A stretch of DNA of 64,000 nt from JABDIY01 sp963803875 (GCA_963803875.1 CAWDOA010000005.1:9952-73951), one strand, 5' to 3'. Counted from the first letter of the stretch, positions 16,797 through 26,466 are shown. Made by a program: numbers and translations. Notes: generated by a model from the sequence alone, not told the origin.

Positions 16797-18308
16797 ACCT
16801 CATCGTCGACATCGATCGCGATGCCTTCACCGAACTGGCTCGGCATCACAGGGCAATACCAGTTCGAGCAGAACTCCTGGCCGACATGGCCACTCCGATC
16901 AGCGGGTTCTTTCGTTGCGTAGGCAGTGAACCTGGCTTCCTGCTCGAGTCAGCCGAACACGGCGAACGTTGGAGCCGCTATTCCTTTGTCGGTCGACGGC
17001 CGCTGGCCACACTCGTGGCGCAGAGGTCTCGAAGTGGAGGTTCGGGGTTCGCTGCCAGTACCTGAACTACCCACCGATCCGAGGAATCCTGGCCGCGGTC
17101 GACCACCTCATCTCCACCCTCACCTCACCGGTCAACCCTGATGATCCACCCCTGGGCGCCGGATTGGTCGGGTTCTTCGGCTACGACGTGGTCCGCGAGG
17201 TCGAACGGTTCCCCGACCCACCGCACCGACGACCAGGGGTATCCAGATGCCGTTATCGACGTGGTCGGAGATATCGCCGCCTATGACCACTGGCGCCAGC
17301 GTGTCCTGCTCGCCTCGGTTGCGCTCTGCCCGAAAACCCCACCCCAGCTGAGGTCGATGCCGCCTACGACGATGCCGTGACTCGGTTGCACACACTCGCT
17401 GCCGACGGCGCTCGCCCGGTCGTGAGCCGCATGCTGCAACTCCGGTGAGCAACCACTGCCCGAGGTCACGTCTTCGTTGGCGGTCCGGCCTCTACCAAGC
17501 TGCGGTCAAGGCGGCGAAGGAGTACATCGTTGCCGGAGACATCTTCCAGGTCGTCCTTTCGCAGCGGTTCGATTTCCCACTCGAAGCCGACGACACCGAT
17601 GTGTATCGAGTTCTCCGCCAGATCAATCCAAGCCCGTACATGTACCTCCTACGCCATCCGGAGCTGAGCTTGGTGGGATGCTCGCCCGAACCGCTGGTGC
17701 AGGTCCAACAAGGTCGGGTGATCTCACGTCCGATCGCAGGTACCCGCTTTCGAGGCAAAGACGATGCCCACGACCGCCGGTTGGCCGCGGAGTTGTCCGA
17801 GGACCCCAAGGAACGGGCGGAGCACGTGATGCTGGTCGATCTTGCCCGAAATGATCTGGGCCGGGTGGTGAAGTTCGGATCGCTCGAGGTCACCGAGATG
17901 ATGACGCTGGAGAAATACAGCCACGTGATGCACCTCACCAGCCAGGTCGAAGGCAACCTACGGCCCGATGCGTCTGTCGTCGACGTCCTTCGAGCCACGC
18001 TGCCGGCAGGAACGGTGTCGGGCGCCCCGAAGGTTCGGGCGATGGAGATCATCGACGAACTCGAGCCGGTACGCCGAGGCCCCTATGCCGGTGTGGTCGG
18101 CTACTTCGGCTTCAACGGGACCTTCGACACCGCAATCACGATACGCACGATGGTGTGTTCGGACGGCAAGGCATCGGTCCAGGCCGGAGCGGGTGTCGTG
18201 GCCGACTCTGACCCCGAGCTGGAGGATCTGGAGTGCCGGAACAAGGCAAGGGCGCTCCTGGCGTCGGTGGCAGCCGCAAACCAGATGCGGATCGCTCGAA
18301 TGACCTAG
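16793..18308 (+). CDS. trpE: Anthranilate synthase component I, multiply frameshifted
   Basis: Chorismate to anthranilate, first tryptophan step. The last two thirds are intact: VKAAKEYIVAGDIFQVVLSQ, QINPSPYMYLLRHPELSLVG, the active-site region PIAGTRFRGKDDAHDRR, VMLVDLARNDLGRV, GTVSGAPKVRAMEIIDELE, and AGAGVVADSDPELEDLE. The N-terminal third must be followed through at least five frame changes between about 17020 and 17500. Pieces there include RYSFVGRRPLATLVA, RGILAAVDHLIS, LVGFFGYDVVREVERFPDPP, and EVDAAYDDAVTRLHTLA. Together they give the normal order for the family. The number of breaks in an otherwise intact gene points to sequence error. The start overlaps the hisI stop. No trpG lies in the window. 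Confidence 0.88.
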
Positions 18309-18336
18309 GAACGCTGACAAGTACAGGGGGCAGCCG

Positions 18337-19590
18337 CTATTCGTCGGGCGAGACCGAAGGCGAGGCGGGCTCGGGGTCAGTGCCCACCGGATCGGCTTGG
18401 GCTGCAAGGCTCGGCCAGTGGGATGTGATCTCCTGCCAGAGGAGATCGGCGACCCAACGGCTGCCGATCTCGGTGATGTGGACGCCGTCGGGTTGACGGG
18501 CCAGCTGTTGCGCACCACCCGGGTCGTCCACGAACCGGGCATAGTTGCCGCTGTCATCGACCAGTAGGTCGTCGATGTCCAGTACTGAAACCCACGGTCG
18601 CAGCTCGGCCTGGGATGTGACGATCTCGTTGATCTGGTTGGAGATGATTTCCCGTCGCTGTTCTGCCATCGGGGGCAGCAACACCCAGATCAGCCGGGTG
18701 TCTTCATATGCCGTCACGTCCATTATGAGACCAACCCGGCGTCGGTACTCCTCGAGCCATTCTGGTGTCGACACCTCCAGAACCGATGACTGGAGTCGCA
18801 TGGCTTGGTCGTCGTTGCCGCCCACCATGTAGACGATCGCTTCAGGCGGTGTTTCCTGAGAGATGACCTCGGACAGTCGGGCTGGCCAGTCGAAGTAGTC
18901 AGGTCGGGCCAGGCCGGTTGAAATGTGATAGTCGATGTCGATGTCGGTTCGTTCCGGAGGAGCGATTCGATAGGCGATATGAGCAGCCATGAACTGACCC
19001 AGGCTGTCGCCACCGAGCCAGATTCTCAGCGGATCTCCTGAAGTGATCGAGCGCAGCGTCGGGATCTCCGGTTCTGGTACTGGCTCGTTGCCTCGGTCCG
19101 TGGAAACACTGTCGAGATCGTTTGTATCCGGCTGATTGGGGTCAGTTCCGGTGGAGACACCCGGCTCCGTTGCCTCGCCGGTATCGATTGATCGGGCCGC
19201 CGACCCGTCCGGTTCGAGCCCTATGTCGCTCAGAGCCAACTCGCCCAGGATGACATCATCATCGTTGTTCTGGAGCCCGGGTCCGTCCTCGTAGCTGACC
19301 ACCGAGCGGATCCAGCCGCCGGGGCGGTCGAGGTAGAGCGTGTGGCTTGCATCATCGACTACTCGGGCAGCGCTCAGCCAACGATCTCGTTCAGGTCCGA
19401 ACTCCATCCGTTGAGCGATGTCAACGAGGCTGGCCGAGGCGAGGAATGCCGCCAGAACCAGGAAGAACAGCGTGCCCAGCAGCGTGCGGAAGGAATCGAA
19501 ACGATATGTGGTCGTGAGCGGATCGGGCGCCGGTCGGCGGGCGATTGCGGGTTGCTTGGAGTTCTGCTGCTCCCGGAGTCTGGATCGCAT
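18337..19590 (-). CDS. SGNH-fold hydrolase/acyltransferase partner of MBOAT (DUF459-like)
   Basis: 417 aa with one N-terminal membrane helix (LLGTLFFLVLAAFLASASLV), an acidic Thr/Asp/Glu-rich linker, and an SGNH domain. Catalytic blocks visible: Ser in WLGGDSLGQFM, GGND in YMVGGNDDQAM, and the Asp-His pair in DGVHITEIG. The ATG at 19590 overlaps the stop of the MBOAT gene by one base, so the two are cotranscribed. This pairing is known for O-acetylation of extracellular polysaccharides or peptidoglycan: the MBOAT brings the acyl group across the membrane and the SGNH protein transfers it. The substrate here is unknown. Confidence 0.85.
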   Translation of the reverse strand: MRSRLREQQNSKQPAIARRPAPDPLTTTYRFDSFRTLLGTLFFLVLAAFLASASLVDIAQRMEFGPERDRWLSAARVVDDASHTLYLDRPGGWIRSVVSYEDGPGLQNNDDDVILGELALSDIGLEPDGSAARSIDTGEATEPGVSTGTDPNQPDTNDLDSVSTDRGNEPVPEPEIPTLRSITSGDPLRIWLGGDSLGQFMAAHIAYRIAPPERTDIDIDYHISTGLARPDYFDWPARLSEVISQETPPEAIVYMVGGNDDQAMRLQSSVLEVSTPEWLEEYRRRVGLIMDVTAYEDTRLIWVLLPPMAEQRREIISNQINEIVTSQAELRPWVSVLDIDDLLVDDSGNYARFVDDPGGAQQLARQPDGVHITEIGSRWVADLLWQEITSHWPSLAAQADPVGTDPEPASPSVSPDE

Positions 19591-20962
19591 CAGAACTGGA
19601 AGTAGATGAAGGGCTGGACCCCTGGCGGACTGACGGCGGTGATGATCAAGACCCAGCAGGCGAGCGCAGTGGCCTGGGCCAACGGATCCCACTGGGCAAA
19701 TCGTTCCAAGATGGCCCTCGCATGGCCTAGCGGTTGAACTTGGATCAAGAGTGCTGCAACGATCATGGCCCATGCCACCCAATTGACTGAATCAAGACCG
19801 GCGTCAGCGGTGAAGAGTCCGCGTAGGACTTCTTCCGCATGACCGAATGTAGGGGCTCGGAAGAGAACCCATGCGATACAGACCACGTGGAACGTGAGGA
19901 TCCAACGAAGCACAGGATGGAAGTTGAATCCGCCCCGCAATCGCTCGAGCATCAACCAGCCACCGTGGATTGCTCCCCACACCACGAAGTTCCACTGCGC
20001 ACCGTGCCACAACCCACCGAGCAACATCGTGAGGAAGAGGTTCCGATACGTGAGGATCTTGCTTCCGCGACTGCCACCGAGGGGAATATAGAGGTAATCA
20101 CGGAGCCAGCGGGACAGCGTCATGTGCCACCGCCGCCAGAATTCGGTGATCGATAGCGAGCGATACGGAGCGTTGAAGTTCTTGGGGAAGTCGAAGCCGA
20201 GCAGTAGGGCGATTCCGATGGCGATATCGGTGTACCCGCTGAAGTCGGCGTAGATCTGAATGGCGTAGCCGTAGATAGCAGTGACGAGCTCCATTTGTGA
20301 CGCTCGATTGGGAGCGTCGAAGACCGGATCGACAACCGATTGGGCGAGGTAGTTGGCGACCACGACTTTCTTGAACAGACCCTGACCGATCAACCATGCC
20401 GCCTCGCCTGAGGCCACGGTGGGTCTGATGGACCGGCGTTCGAGTTGAGGAAGGAACTCGGTGGCTCTCACGATCGGACCGGCAACCAGCTGCGGGAAGA
20501 ACGACGAGGTAGAGCGCCACGTCGATCAACCCGTGGGCGGGAAGCTGGCGGCGGTGTATGTCGACGAGGTAGCTGATCGCCTGAAACGTGAAGAACGAGA
20601 TGCCGATCGGCAACAGGATCGGCGATGGCGGGACCTCACTGTTCCCACGATCGAGGTCACCGAACTGGTGAAGAACAGGAAGTACTTGAAGAAGCCCAGC
20701 ACACCCAGGTTGATGGCGACCCCGATTACCGACGATTTCGTCGGGGACGGTCGGGGTTGGAGTCGATGGCCAGTCCGACCGCCCAGTTGAAGATGATCGA
20801 ACCAGCGAGCAGTGCTGTGAGCCGGACATCGAACCAGCCGTAGAACACGAAGGACGCAGCAACCATGAACGGTTTCCACAGCAGCATCGACCGTCGCACG
20901 GCGGCGTGGCCGAGCGTCACGAAGAGAAAGAACACTCCGAAGGTGAAGGTGGGAAAAAGCAT
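19590..20962 (-). CDS. MBOAT-family membrane O-acyltransferase (AlgI/DltB-like), frameshifted
   Basis: Polytopic acyltransferase. The N terminus is MLFPTFTFGVFFLFVTLG, then WKPFMVAASFVFYGWFDVRL, GVLGFFKYFLFF, PIGISFFTFQAISYLVDIHR, and, from 20471 down, an intact stretch. That stretch contains YAIQIYADFSGYTDIAIG, ITEFWRRWHMTLSRWLRDYL and the catalytic His in LGGLWHGAQWNFVVWGAIHG. Frame changes are needed near 20750, 20650 and 20480. All core motifs are present in order, so the breaks are likely errors. It is coupled to the SGNH gene. The start ATG at 20962 is preferred over a longer frame because it begins with the first helix. Confidence 0.82.
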
Positions 20963-21013
20963 TGCGGTCGGGTCGCTCGGGGAAGGCCGGCGGCCCGGAG
21001 CATACTGGCACAC

Positions 21014-21922
21014 GTGTCCCCTTGGAGATTGCTATCGCCGCCTATTCCTGAGTCGTTCGTCGTGAGCGAGCGACGACAACTCGACGACGTCACCGTTTCG
21101 GGGCCCCAGGCCGAGCTGTACCTGCAGGGCCAGCTCTCCCAAAACGTCACGACCATGGCGGTCGGCGACTGTCGCTATTCACTCCTATTGCAGCCGCAGG
21201 GCCACATGGTTGCGTGGTTTCGGATCGTTCGTACCGACACCGAAGCCTTTTCGTTGGTGGCTGATGCCGGCGCCGGAACTGCTATTGCGGCCCGTCTCGA
21301 ACGTTTCAAGTTGGGTACCAAGGCCGAGGTCGCTGTCGGAAACAGTTGACGTGATGTCGGTCAGGGCCTCGCCCGAGGAAGATCTTCCCTCCGGCGAGGC
21401 AGTGGCGGATGGTCAACTATCTCGTCGTACCGCTGCTCTGGCCAAGGCTCGCCGGTGTCGATCTGTTCGGTACCGCAGCACAGGCGATGACGTCTGAGGT
21501 TCGATCCGAGTTTCGTCGAGGCGCTGCGGATCGGCTCCGGTATCCCGCTCTACGGGTCCGGATTACGACGACAAGACCGTGCCCGCCGCCCTCGGCGTTG
21601 TCGACATGTCGGCCACGTTCTCCAAGGGTTGCTACATAGGGCAGGAACTCGTGGCTCGAATGGACAGCCGAGGCAACAACTCCCCCCGACGACTGATGAG
21701 TCATCTGCGCGGAAGCGGCCGGCCGCCGCAGGTGGGCGAGGAAGCATTCACCGAGACGGAGCCGGTTGCGGGGTGCTCACCAGCGTCGTCGCCGTTCAGC
21801 GACGGCTGGCTGGCGTTCGCCTCGGTGAAACGAGCTGCCCTCGAAGGTGGCGAGCTGTCACCGTCGGGTCAGCAGCCCGCTCTGATGTCCCGGCCTCAGG
21901 CCCAGGCGTCGGCGGGCACTAA
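21014..21922 (+). CDS. Folate-binding YgfZ/GcvT-like protein, frameshifted
   Basis: YgfZ-type tetrahydrofolate-binding protein involved in iron-sulphur enzyme maintenance. Pieces in different frames are VTVSGPQAELYLQGQLSQNV, LLQPQGHMVAWFRI, and the signature ATFSKGCYIGQELVARMDSR, whose KGCYxGQE is diagnostic. The C-terminal GWLAFASVKRAAL follows. Breaks lie around 21345-21560 and near 21850. The GTG at 21014 is the likely start and is divergent from the MBOAT gene. The 3' end is uncertain and overlaps the trpC end convergently by about 25 nt. Aminomethyltransferase (GcvT) is excluded by the YgfZ signature. Confidence 0.75.
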
Positions 21923-22731
21923 GGCCGGCCAGCGTTCGATCAGCGCCCGGACGGCAGCGGTCGATCGTCGCTGCGTGACGAACGACTCACCCACGAGGAC
22001 GGCGTCGTAACCGGCCGCAACGAGTCCCGGCAGCGTCGGAAGGGCCCCGCACCCCGCTCTCGGCCACCGCCACGACCTCGTCGGGGATGGCCCAACGAAC
22101 GCGAACCGCTCGATCGGTGTCCACTTCGAAGGTGACGAGGTCCCGCTGGTTCACGCCGATCAGTGTTGCGCCCATCCCGGAGGCCCGCTCGATCTCCCGT
22201 TCGTCGTGGGTCTCGACGAGGGCATCGAGGCCGAGGTCGGCGGCCAGCACGGTGAACTCGGCCAACTCGATCGTCGGTCGAGCGCAGCCGACGATCAACA
22301 GGACGCAGTCGGCCCCCATCAGTCGGGCGTCGAGGACGTCTCGACGGTCGACGGTGAAGTCTTTGCGGAGGACGGGAAGAGACGACAGCGGCGCTGGCCT
22401 GAACGAGATCGATCGTCGATCCACCGAAGTGCTCTTGTCGGTCAGCACCGACAACGCAGCCGCGCCTCCGCCCTCGTACTCGACCGCAAGGGCGGCAGGA
22501 TCCAGATCGGCGAAGAGGTCACCCTTGGACGGACTGCGCCGCTTGATCTCGCTGATGACCGACAGCCCCGCAGTCTTGCAAGGCGTCGGCGAAGCCTCGA
22601 CGCGCTGAGTCGATGGGATCTGAACCAACCTTCGACGCGATCGCTTCGTGTAGCCACGCCTCGCTCCGCTCGTCGGCAGCCGCACGGTCCCGATGGAACT
22701 GAAGAATCTTGTCGAGATAGGTTGCTGCCAC
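21896..22731 (-). CDS. trpC: Indole-3-glycerol-phosphate synthase, frameshifted
   Basis: TIM-barrel enzyme closing the indole ring from CdRP. It starts MAATYLDKILQFHRDRAAAD, then after a frame change near 22600 VISEIKRRSPSKGDL, AAALSVLTDK, VLRKDFTVDRRDVLDARLMG, LDALVETHDEREIERA, LIGVNQRDLVTFEVD and VAVAESGVRGPSD. After another change near 22050 it ends AGYDAVLVGESFVTQRRSTA. Between 22380 and 22435 the expected EHFGGSTIDLVQASAAV appears only in an alternative frame, so two compensating indels flank it. Such compensation argues for sequence error. The gene is divergent from trpF. Confidence 0.88.
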
Positions 22732-22806
22732 CTCCAGAATCGTACGCGATCGTGGGATCGAAGAGCCCTAGGCTGATCGAACGGAGTTGGAGCTAGGAGC
22801 GAGACC

Positions 22807-23460
22807 GTGTTCATCAAGATCTGCGGAATGACCAACGCCGACGATGCCCTGCTGGCTGCTGGACTCGGCGCCGACGCTGTCGGGTTCATCTTCGCTCCCT
22901 CGCCACGACAGGTCACCCCCGGTCGCGTTCGCTCGATCATCGAACGCCTTCCTGGTTCGGTGCTGCCGGTGGGAGTGTTCCGCAACGAGGCCAAGGAGCG
23001 GGTAGTGGAGCTCACGAACAGAACTGGGATCCGGGCGGTTCAGCTCCACGGCAATGAGAGCCCCGAGGAGACCCAGTGGATCAATGAGCGGGTACCGAGC
23101 GTTATTCGGGCTGTGCCGGCGGGATCAAAGGCGATGATCGAACACGACGCATTCGGGAAGGTGCGGTTCCTCATCGATGCAGCGACTCCAGGATCGGGCA
23201 AGACCTTCGACTGGGAGATCGTGCGCCGGAATCCGATCGATCGTGACTTCATCTTGGCCGGCGGTTTGAATCCGGAAAACGTGATTGAAGCAATTCAGAC
23301 CGTTCGACCGTGGGGAGTTGATGTGGCATCAGGGGTCGAGAAGAGGCCCGGCATCAAAGACGCCACGAAGCTGAATCACTTCATCCTGAATGCCCGTTCG
23401 GTCGAGGGGTACGGGGCCAATCACGCACTCGCCGATCCGTGGGACGAACCGGCGTTCTGA
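22807..23460 (+). CDS. trpF: Phosphoribosylanthranilate isomerase
   Basis: 217 aa TIM barrel. It starts FIKICGMTNADDALLAAG with the catalytic Cys, then ADAVGFIFAPSPRQVTPGRV, GIRAVQLHGNESPEE, the phosphate-binding end ILAGGLNPENVIEAIQ, and the catalytic Asp in WGVDVASGVEKRPG. GTG 22807 has AGGAG at a good distance. It is convergent with the Thr-rich gene with only 3 nt between stops. Its presence suggests the hisA product need not be bifunctional. Confidence 0.94.
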   Translation: MFIKICGMTNADDALLAAGLGADAVGFIFAPSPRQVTPGRVRSIIERLPGSVLPVGVFRNEAKERVVELTNRTGIRAVQLHGNESPEETQWINERVPSVIRAVPAGSKAMIEHDAFGKVRFLIDAATPGSGKTFDWEIVRRNPIDRDFILAGGLNPENVIEAIQTVRPWGVDVASGVEKRPGIKDATKLNHFILNARSVEGYGANHALADPWDEPAF

Positions 23461-23463
23461 TCG

Positions 23464-24430
23464 TCAGTCCGCTTCACCGAAACTGAAGGTCACCGATCCC
23501 GTTGCGAGAACGTCACCACTGCCGCCCGTTCCGCTGAAGGCCCGTGCTGTAACAGAGTAGGTGCCGGGAACAGCACGACGGCCACCAAGGCGGTTGCCGG
23601 TGTTACCAAAGAGCGTCCATCTTGCACTGCTCTCCAGTTTGCTGGCGTTGAAGGGACCCGACATGGCGAAACGGACGCTCTTGGTGCCGGCCGGTGCGAA
23701 CGCCTCGACGGTGAACAGCGTGATGTCCCCGCCATCGTAAGCTTCACCATTCGGAGCGTTGAGGACCGCAAGTCCCATGGCAACGGGTTCGGGCACGGTG
23801 CTGGGCGGGGCCGTCGTTGTAGTGGTCGGTTCTGTCGTGGTGGTGGTGGGTTTCGTCGTCGTCGTGGGGTTTGGTAGTGGTTGTGGTGGGTCGGTCGTGG
23901 TTGTGGTGGGTTTGGTAGTGGTTGTGGTGGGTTTGGTAGTGGTTGTGGTGGGTTTGGTAGTGGTTGTGGTGGGCTTGGTTGTGGGAGGAAGTGTGGTGGT
24001 GATTCTGGTGGTCGGTGGTCGTGTGGTCGGGGGCTGCGTCGTGGGGGGTTTGGTGGTCTGAGGTTGGGTCGTTGGAGCAGGCGTGGTTGTCGGTGCTGCC
24101 TTGGTTGCAGACTTGGGTCTGGTAGTCGGAGCGGCGAGAGTTGATGCGGTGCTGGGTGGTGGTGCCGCGACGACGATCGTTGGAATTGCCGTTGATACAG
24201 GACCCGGTGGTGTCGTCGAAGCCACAGTTGCGGAGGTTTCGGTGGATGTTGATCGAAGTGATGTGGTTGTTTCAGCCAGCAAGGGCTCAATGGGTGCGGC
24301 GACCGCATCGATCACCTCGGAGCCATGGTTGTCGAGCACCATTGGGACACTGACCACCAGCACCGCAATGAGGATGTAGACCGAGCGCGTTGAGGCGGCC
24401 GCGAAGCCATCGATCGGTTTGCTGGTACAT
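23464..24430 (-). CDS. Thr/Pro-rich, membrane-anchored or secreted protein with TTTKP-type repeats
   Basis: The N terminus has a membrane/signal helix (SVYILIAVLVVSVPMVLDNH), then a long Thr/Ser/Pro/Ala-rich stalk. The stalk holds repeated TTTTTKP and variants (TTKPPTTQPP, TTTTTEP). A C-terminal domain of about 105 residues (PVAMGLAVLNAPNGEAYDGG to TGSVTFSFGEAD) is beta-rich and resembles a small Ig-like fold. This looks like a surface stalk protein, probably O-glycosylated on Thr. An in-frame GTG at 24363 falls inside the hydrophobic helix. I prefer the ATG at 24430 (MYQQTDRWLRGRLNA), which needs a frameshift near 24385. Confidence 0.65.
23909..23971. repeat. 21-bp coding tandem repeat (TTTTTKP codons), three identical copies
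   Basis: Identical 21-mers start at 23909, 23930 and 23951, inside a longer degenerate GTGGT-rich tract of roughly 23810-24060. On the minus strand they encode the Thr5-Lys-Pro repeat of the stalk protein. Copy number could vary by slippage. Confidence 0.8.
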
Positions 24431-24482
24431 AGAAGCTCCCACGCCTGCGCCTTACGATGAGGCTAGGCGCGCCGGATCACGA

Positions 24483-24512
24483 CCTTTGATGGGGATTCCT
24501 GCCCATCAAAGG
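24483..24512. repeat. Perfect inverted repeat between leuA and the Thr-rich gene
   Basis: CCTTTGATGGG and CCCATCAAAGG (11 bp arms, 8-nt loop) lie 59 nt after the leuA stop on the minus strand. It may be the leuA terminator, but the following tail is not T-rich. An operator palindrome for the downstream gene is the alternative. Confidence 0.55.
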
Positions 24513-24570
24513 CCGAAACAGGTTTCTGGGCATGCGGCCCTCCGGCGTGGGTACGAACCCGAGCGTGCGC

Positions 24571-26262
24571 CTAGGAGTGGGCCTGATTGACCGCGCTGAG
24601 GATCGCTCGCAGCGACGAGGTGGTGATGTCTGTGTGCATTCCCACCCCCCACAGTTCGGTGTCGCCGATCTGCATCTCCATGTAGCTCACCGCTTGCACA
24701 TCTGTCCCAGAGCCGATGCCGTGCTCGTGGTAGTCGAGGACCCGAATCGCCTTGCCGGTGTGCTCGGCAACGGCAGATGCGAAAGCGGAAACCGAGCCGC
24801 CACCTTCGCCGGAGATGGCTATCTCGGCTCCGTCGACTCTGACAACTGCGTCGATGGTTGTGCGATCTTGGCCCTCAGGGTTGTGGGTGCTTCTGAACGA
24901 CACCAGCTCGAAGGGTTTGGCGATCGAGAGATAGTGTTCCCGGAAGGTCTCCCAGATTTCGTTGCCACTGACCTCTTTGCCGGTGGTATCGGTGATCTGC
25001 TGGATGACACGGGTGAACTCGATCTGGAGCCGACGGGGAATGTCGAGCTCCTGCTCGGTCTTGAGCAGATAGGCGACGCCGCCCTTTCCTGACTGGCTGT
25101 TGACGCGAATCACGTCTTCGTATGTGCGGCCCACGTCCTTGGGGTCGATGGGCAGGTACGGCACTTCCCACAGGCGCTGCTGGGTGGCCTCCATGGCATC
25201 GAAGCCCTTCTTGATTGCATCCTGGTGACTTCCGCTGAAAGCGGTGTACACCAAGTCGCCGACGTAGGGGTGACGAGGATGCACTGGCAGCTGGTTGCAG
25301 TGCTCGGCGATCCGACGGGATTCGTTGATCTGGGAGAAATCCAGTTCGGGATCGACGCCCTGGCTGAACAGGTTGAGGGCGAGGGTGACGATGTCGACGT
25401 TTCCGGTTCGTTCGCCGTTGCCGAACAGTGTTCCTTCCACACGATCGGCACCTGCCATCACGCCGAATTCGGCGGCTGCGACGCCGGTTCCACGGTCGTT
25501 GTGCGGGTGCAGGCTCAGAATCACCGAGTCGCGTCGATCCAGATTGCGGTGCATCCACTCGATCATGTCGCCGTAGATGTTGGCGGTGCTCACTTCGACA
25601 GTTGCCGGCAGGTTGAGGATCACTTTGTTGTCTGGGGAAGCCTCGAAGACGTCGAGTACAGCTTCACAAACCCGCTTTGCGAACGGCAGCTCAGTTCCGG
25701 TGAAGCTCTCCGGCGAATACTCGTAGCGGATGTTTGTCCCTTGCAGAATCGCCTCGTTCTTCTTGCATTCCTGAGCACCCTTGACAGCAATGTCGACGAT
25801 GCCGTCCTCGTCGAGGCCGAACACCACTCGTCGCTGCACCGTGGATGTGCTGTTGTACAGGTGCATGATCACGTTCTTTGCCCCGACGACGCTCTCATAG
25901 GTGCGCTTGATCAGCTCGGGCCGGGCTTGTGTGAGGACCTGTATCGCGACGTTGTCTGGGATCAGGCCGTCGTCGATGATCTTGCGAACGAACTCGAAGT
26001 CGGTTTCTGAAGCGGACGGAAAGCCCACTTCGATCTCGGTGAAGCCCACCTCGACCAGATGCTGGAACATCATGAGCTTGCGGTCGGCGTCCATGGGTTC
26101 GATCAGGGCCTGATTGCCGTCTCGGAGATCGACGCTGCACCAGAGAGGTGTGGTTTCGATGACCGCGTCGGGCCAGGTTCGATCGGCGATAGGTATCGGT
26201 GGAAAGGCCTGGTATCTGTCGATCGGCAGTACGCCGGGTCTGTTGTTCAGGGGGGTAGTCAT
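24571..26262 (-). CDS. leuA: 2-isopropylmalate synthase
   Basis: 563 aa, the long actinobacterial LeuA type, condensing acetyl-CoA with 2-ketoisovalerate in leucine synthesis. The N-terminal catalytic TIM barrel shows PLWCSVDLRDGNQALIEPMD, GFTEIEVGFPSASETDFEF, and the metal-binding SLHPHNDRGTGVAAAE. It continues ADRVEGTLFGNGERTGNVDI. The C-terminal regulatory domain (from about residue 430) includes AISGEGGGSVSAFASAVAEH and HGIGSGTDVQAVSYMEM. It is clean of frameshifts. Control by a leucine-rich leader peptide 96 nt upstream is indicated. Confidence 0.96.
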   Translation of the reverse strand: MTTPLNNRPGVLPIDRYQAFPPIPIADRTWPDAVIETTPLWCSVDLRDGNQALIEPMDADRKLMMFQHLVEVGFTEIEVGFPSASETDFEFVRKIIDDGLIPDNVAIQVLTQARPELIKRTYESVVGAKNVIMHLYNSTSTVQRRVVFGLDEDGIVDIAVKGAQECKKNEAILQGTNIRYEYSPESFTGTELPFAKRVCEAVLDVFEASPDNKVILNLPATVEVSTANIYGDMIEWMHRNLDRRDSVILSLHPHNDRGTGVAAAEFGVMAGADRVEGTLFGNGERTGNVDIVTLALNLFSQGVDPELDFSQINESRRIAEHCNQLPVHPRHPYVGDLVYTAFSGSHQDAIKKGFDAMEATQQRLWEVPYLPIDPKDVGRTYEDVIRVNSQSGKGGVAYLLKTEQELDIPRRLQIEFTRVIQQITDTTGKEVSGNEIWETFREHYLSIAKPFELVSFRSTHNPEGQDRTTIDAVVRVDGAEIAISGEGGGSVSAFASAVAEHTGKAIRVLDYHEHGIGSGTDVQAVSYMEMQIGDTELWGVGMHTDITTSSLRAILSAVNQAHS

Positions 26263-26358
26263 TGGATTCTCGGTTTCGTTCGGTCTTTCATTCTGTGGAC
26301 AGGTGCGGAAGGGCTGAATGCTCCGCAGATTGGATCTGTTGTTCCCGACGCGTCGTTG

Positions 26359-26454
26359 TCAGACGGCCGGGCAGAGAAGTCGAAGCTCGAGTCCGAGAAG
26401 GAGCGCGGTCAGATCTGAGCTACCGGCACCTGGGGTGGGGCTCAACGACCACAT
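26359..26454 (-). CDS. Leucine-rich leader peptide of leuA (31 aa), leaderless
   Basis: ATG-initiated 31-codon ORF beginning MWSLSPTPGAGSSD and continuing LTALLLGLELRLLCPAV before TGA. The second half carries a cluster of eight Leu codons, a typical control region for ribosome-mediated attenuation by charged tRNA-Leu. A TAGTCT box ends 6 nt before the ATG with no Shine-Dalgarno, so the transcript is probably leaderless. Downstream, before leuA (ATG at 26262), a short GC-rich stem (TGCGGA/TCCGCA) may form the antiterminator or terminator. Leu-rich leader peptides before leuA are known in actinobacteria; this instance is read from sequence. Confidence 0.75.
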   Translation of the reverse strand: MWSLSPTPGAGSSDLTALLLGLELRLLCPAV

Positions 26455-26460
26455 GGTTTC

Positions 26461-26466
26461 AGACTA
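26461..26466 (-). promoter_or_regulatory. -10 element (TAGTCT) of the leuA leader
   Basis: TANNNT on the minus strand, 6 nt before the leader ATG. Its first three bases are the stop codon of the anti-sigma gene, so the leuA promoter begins inside the end of that gene. Confidence 0.6.

Noticed and set aside
23800..24060. CRISPR-like short repeats
   Set aside because: The repeats are contiguous 21-bp coding units for Thr-Lys-Pro without spacers.
25225..26010. 261-codon open frame on the plus strand
   Set aside because: Antisense to the clear leuA gene; no independent motif.
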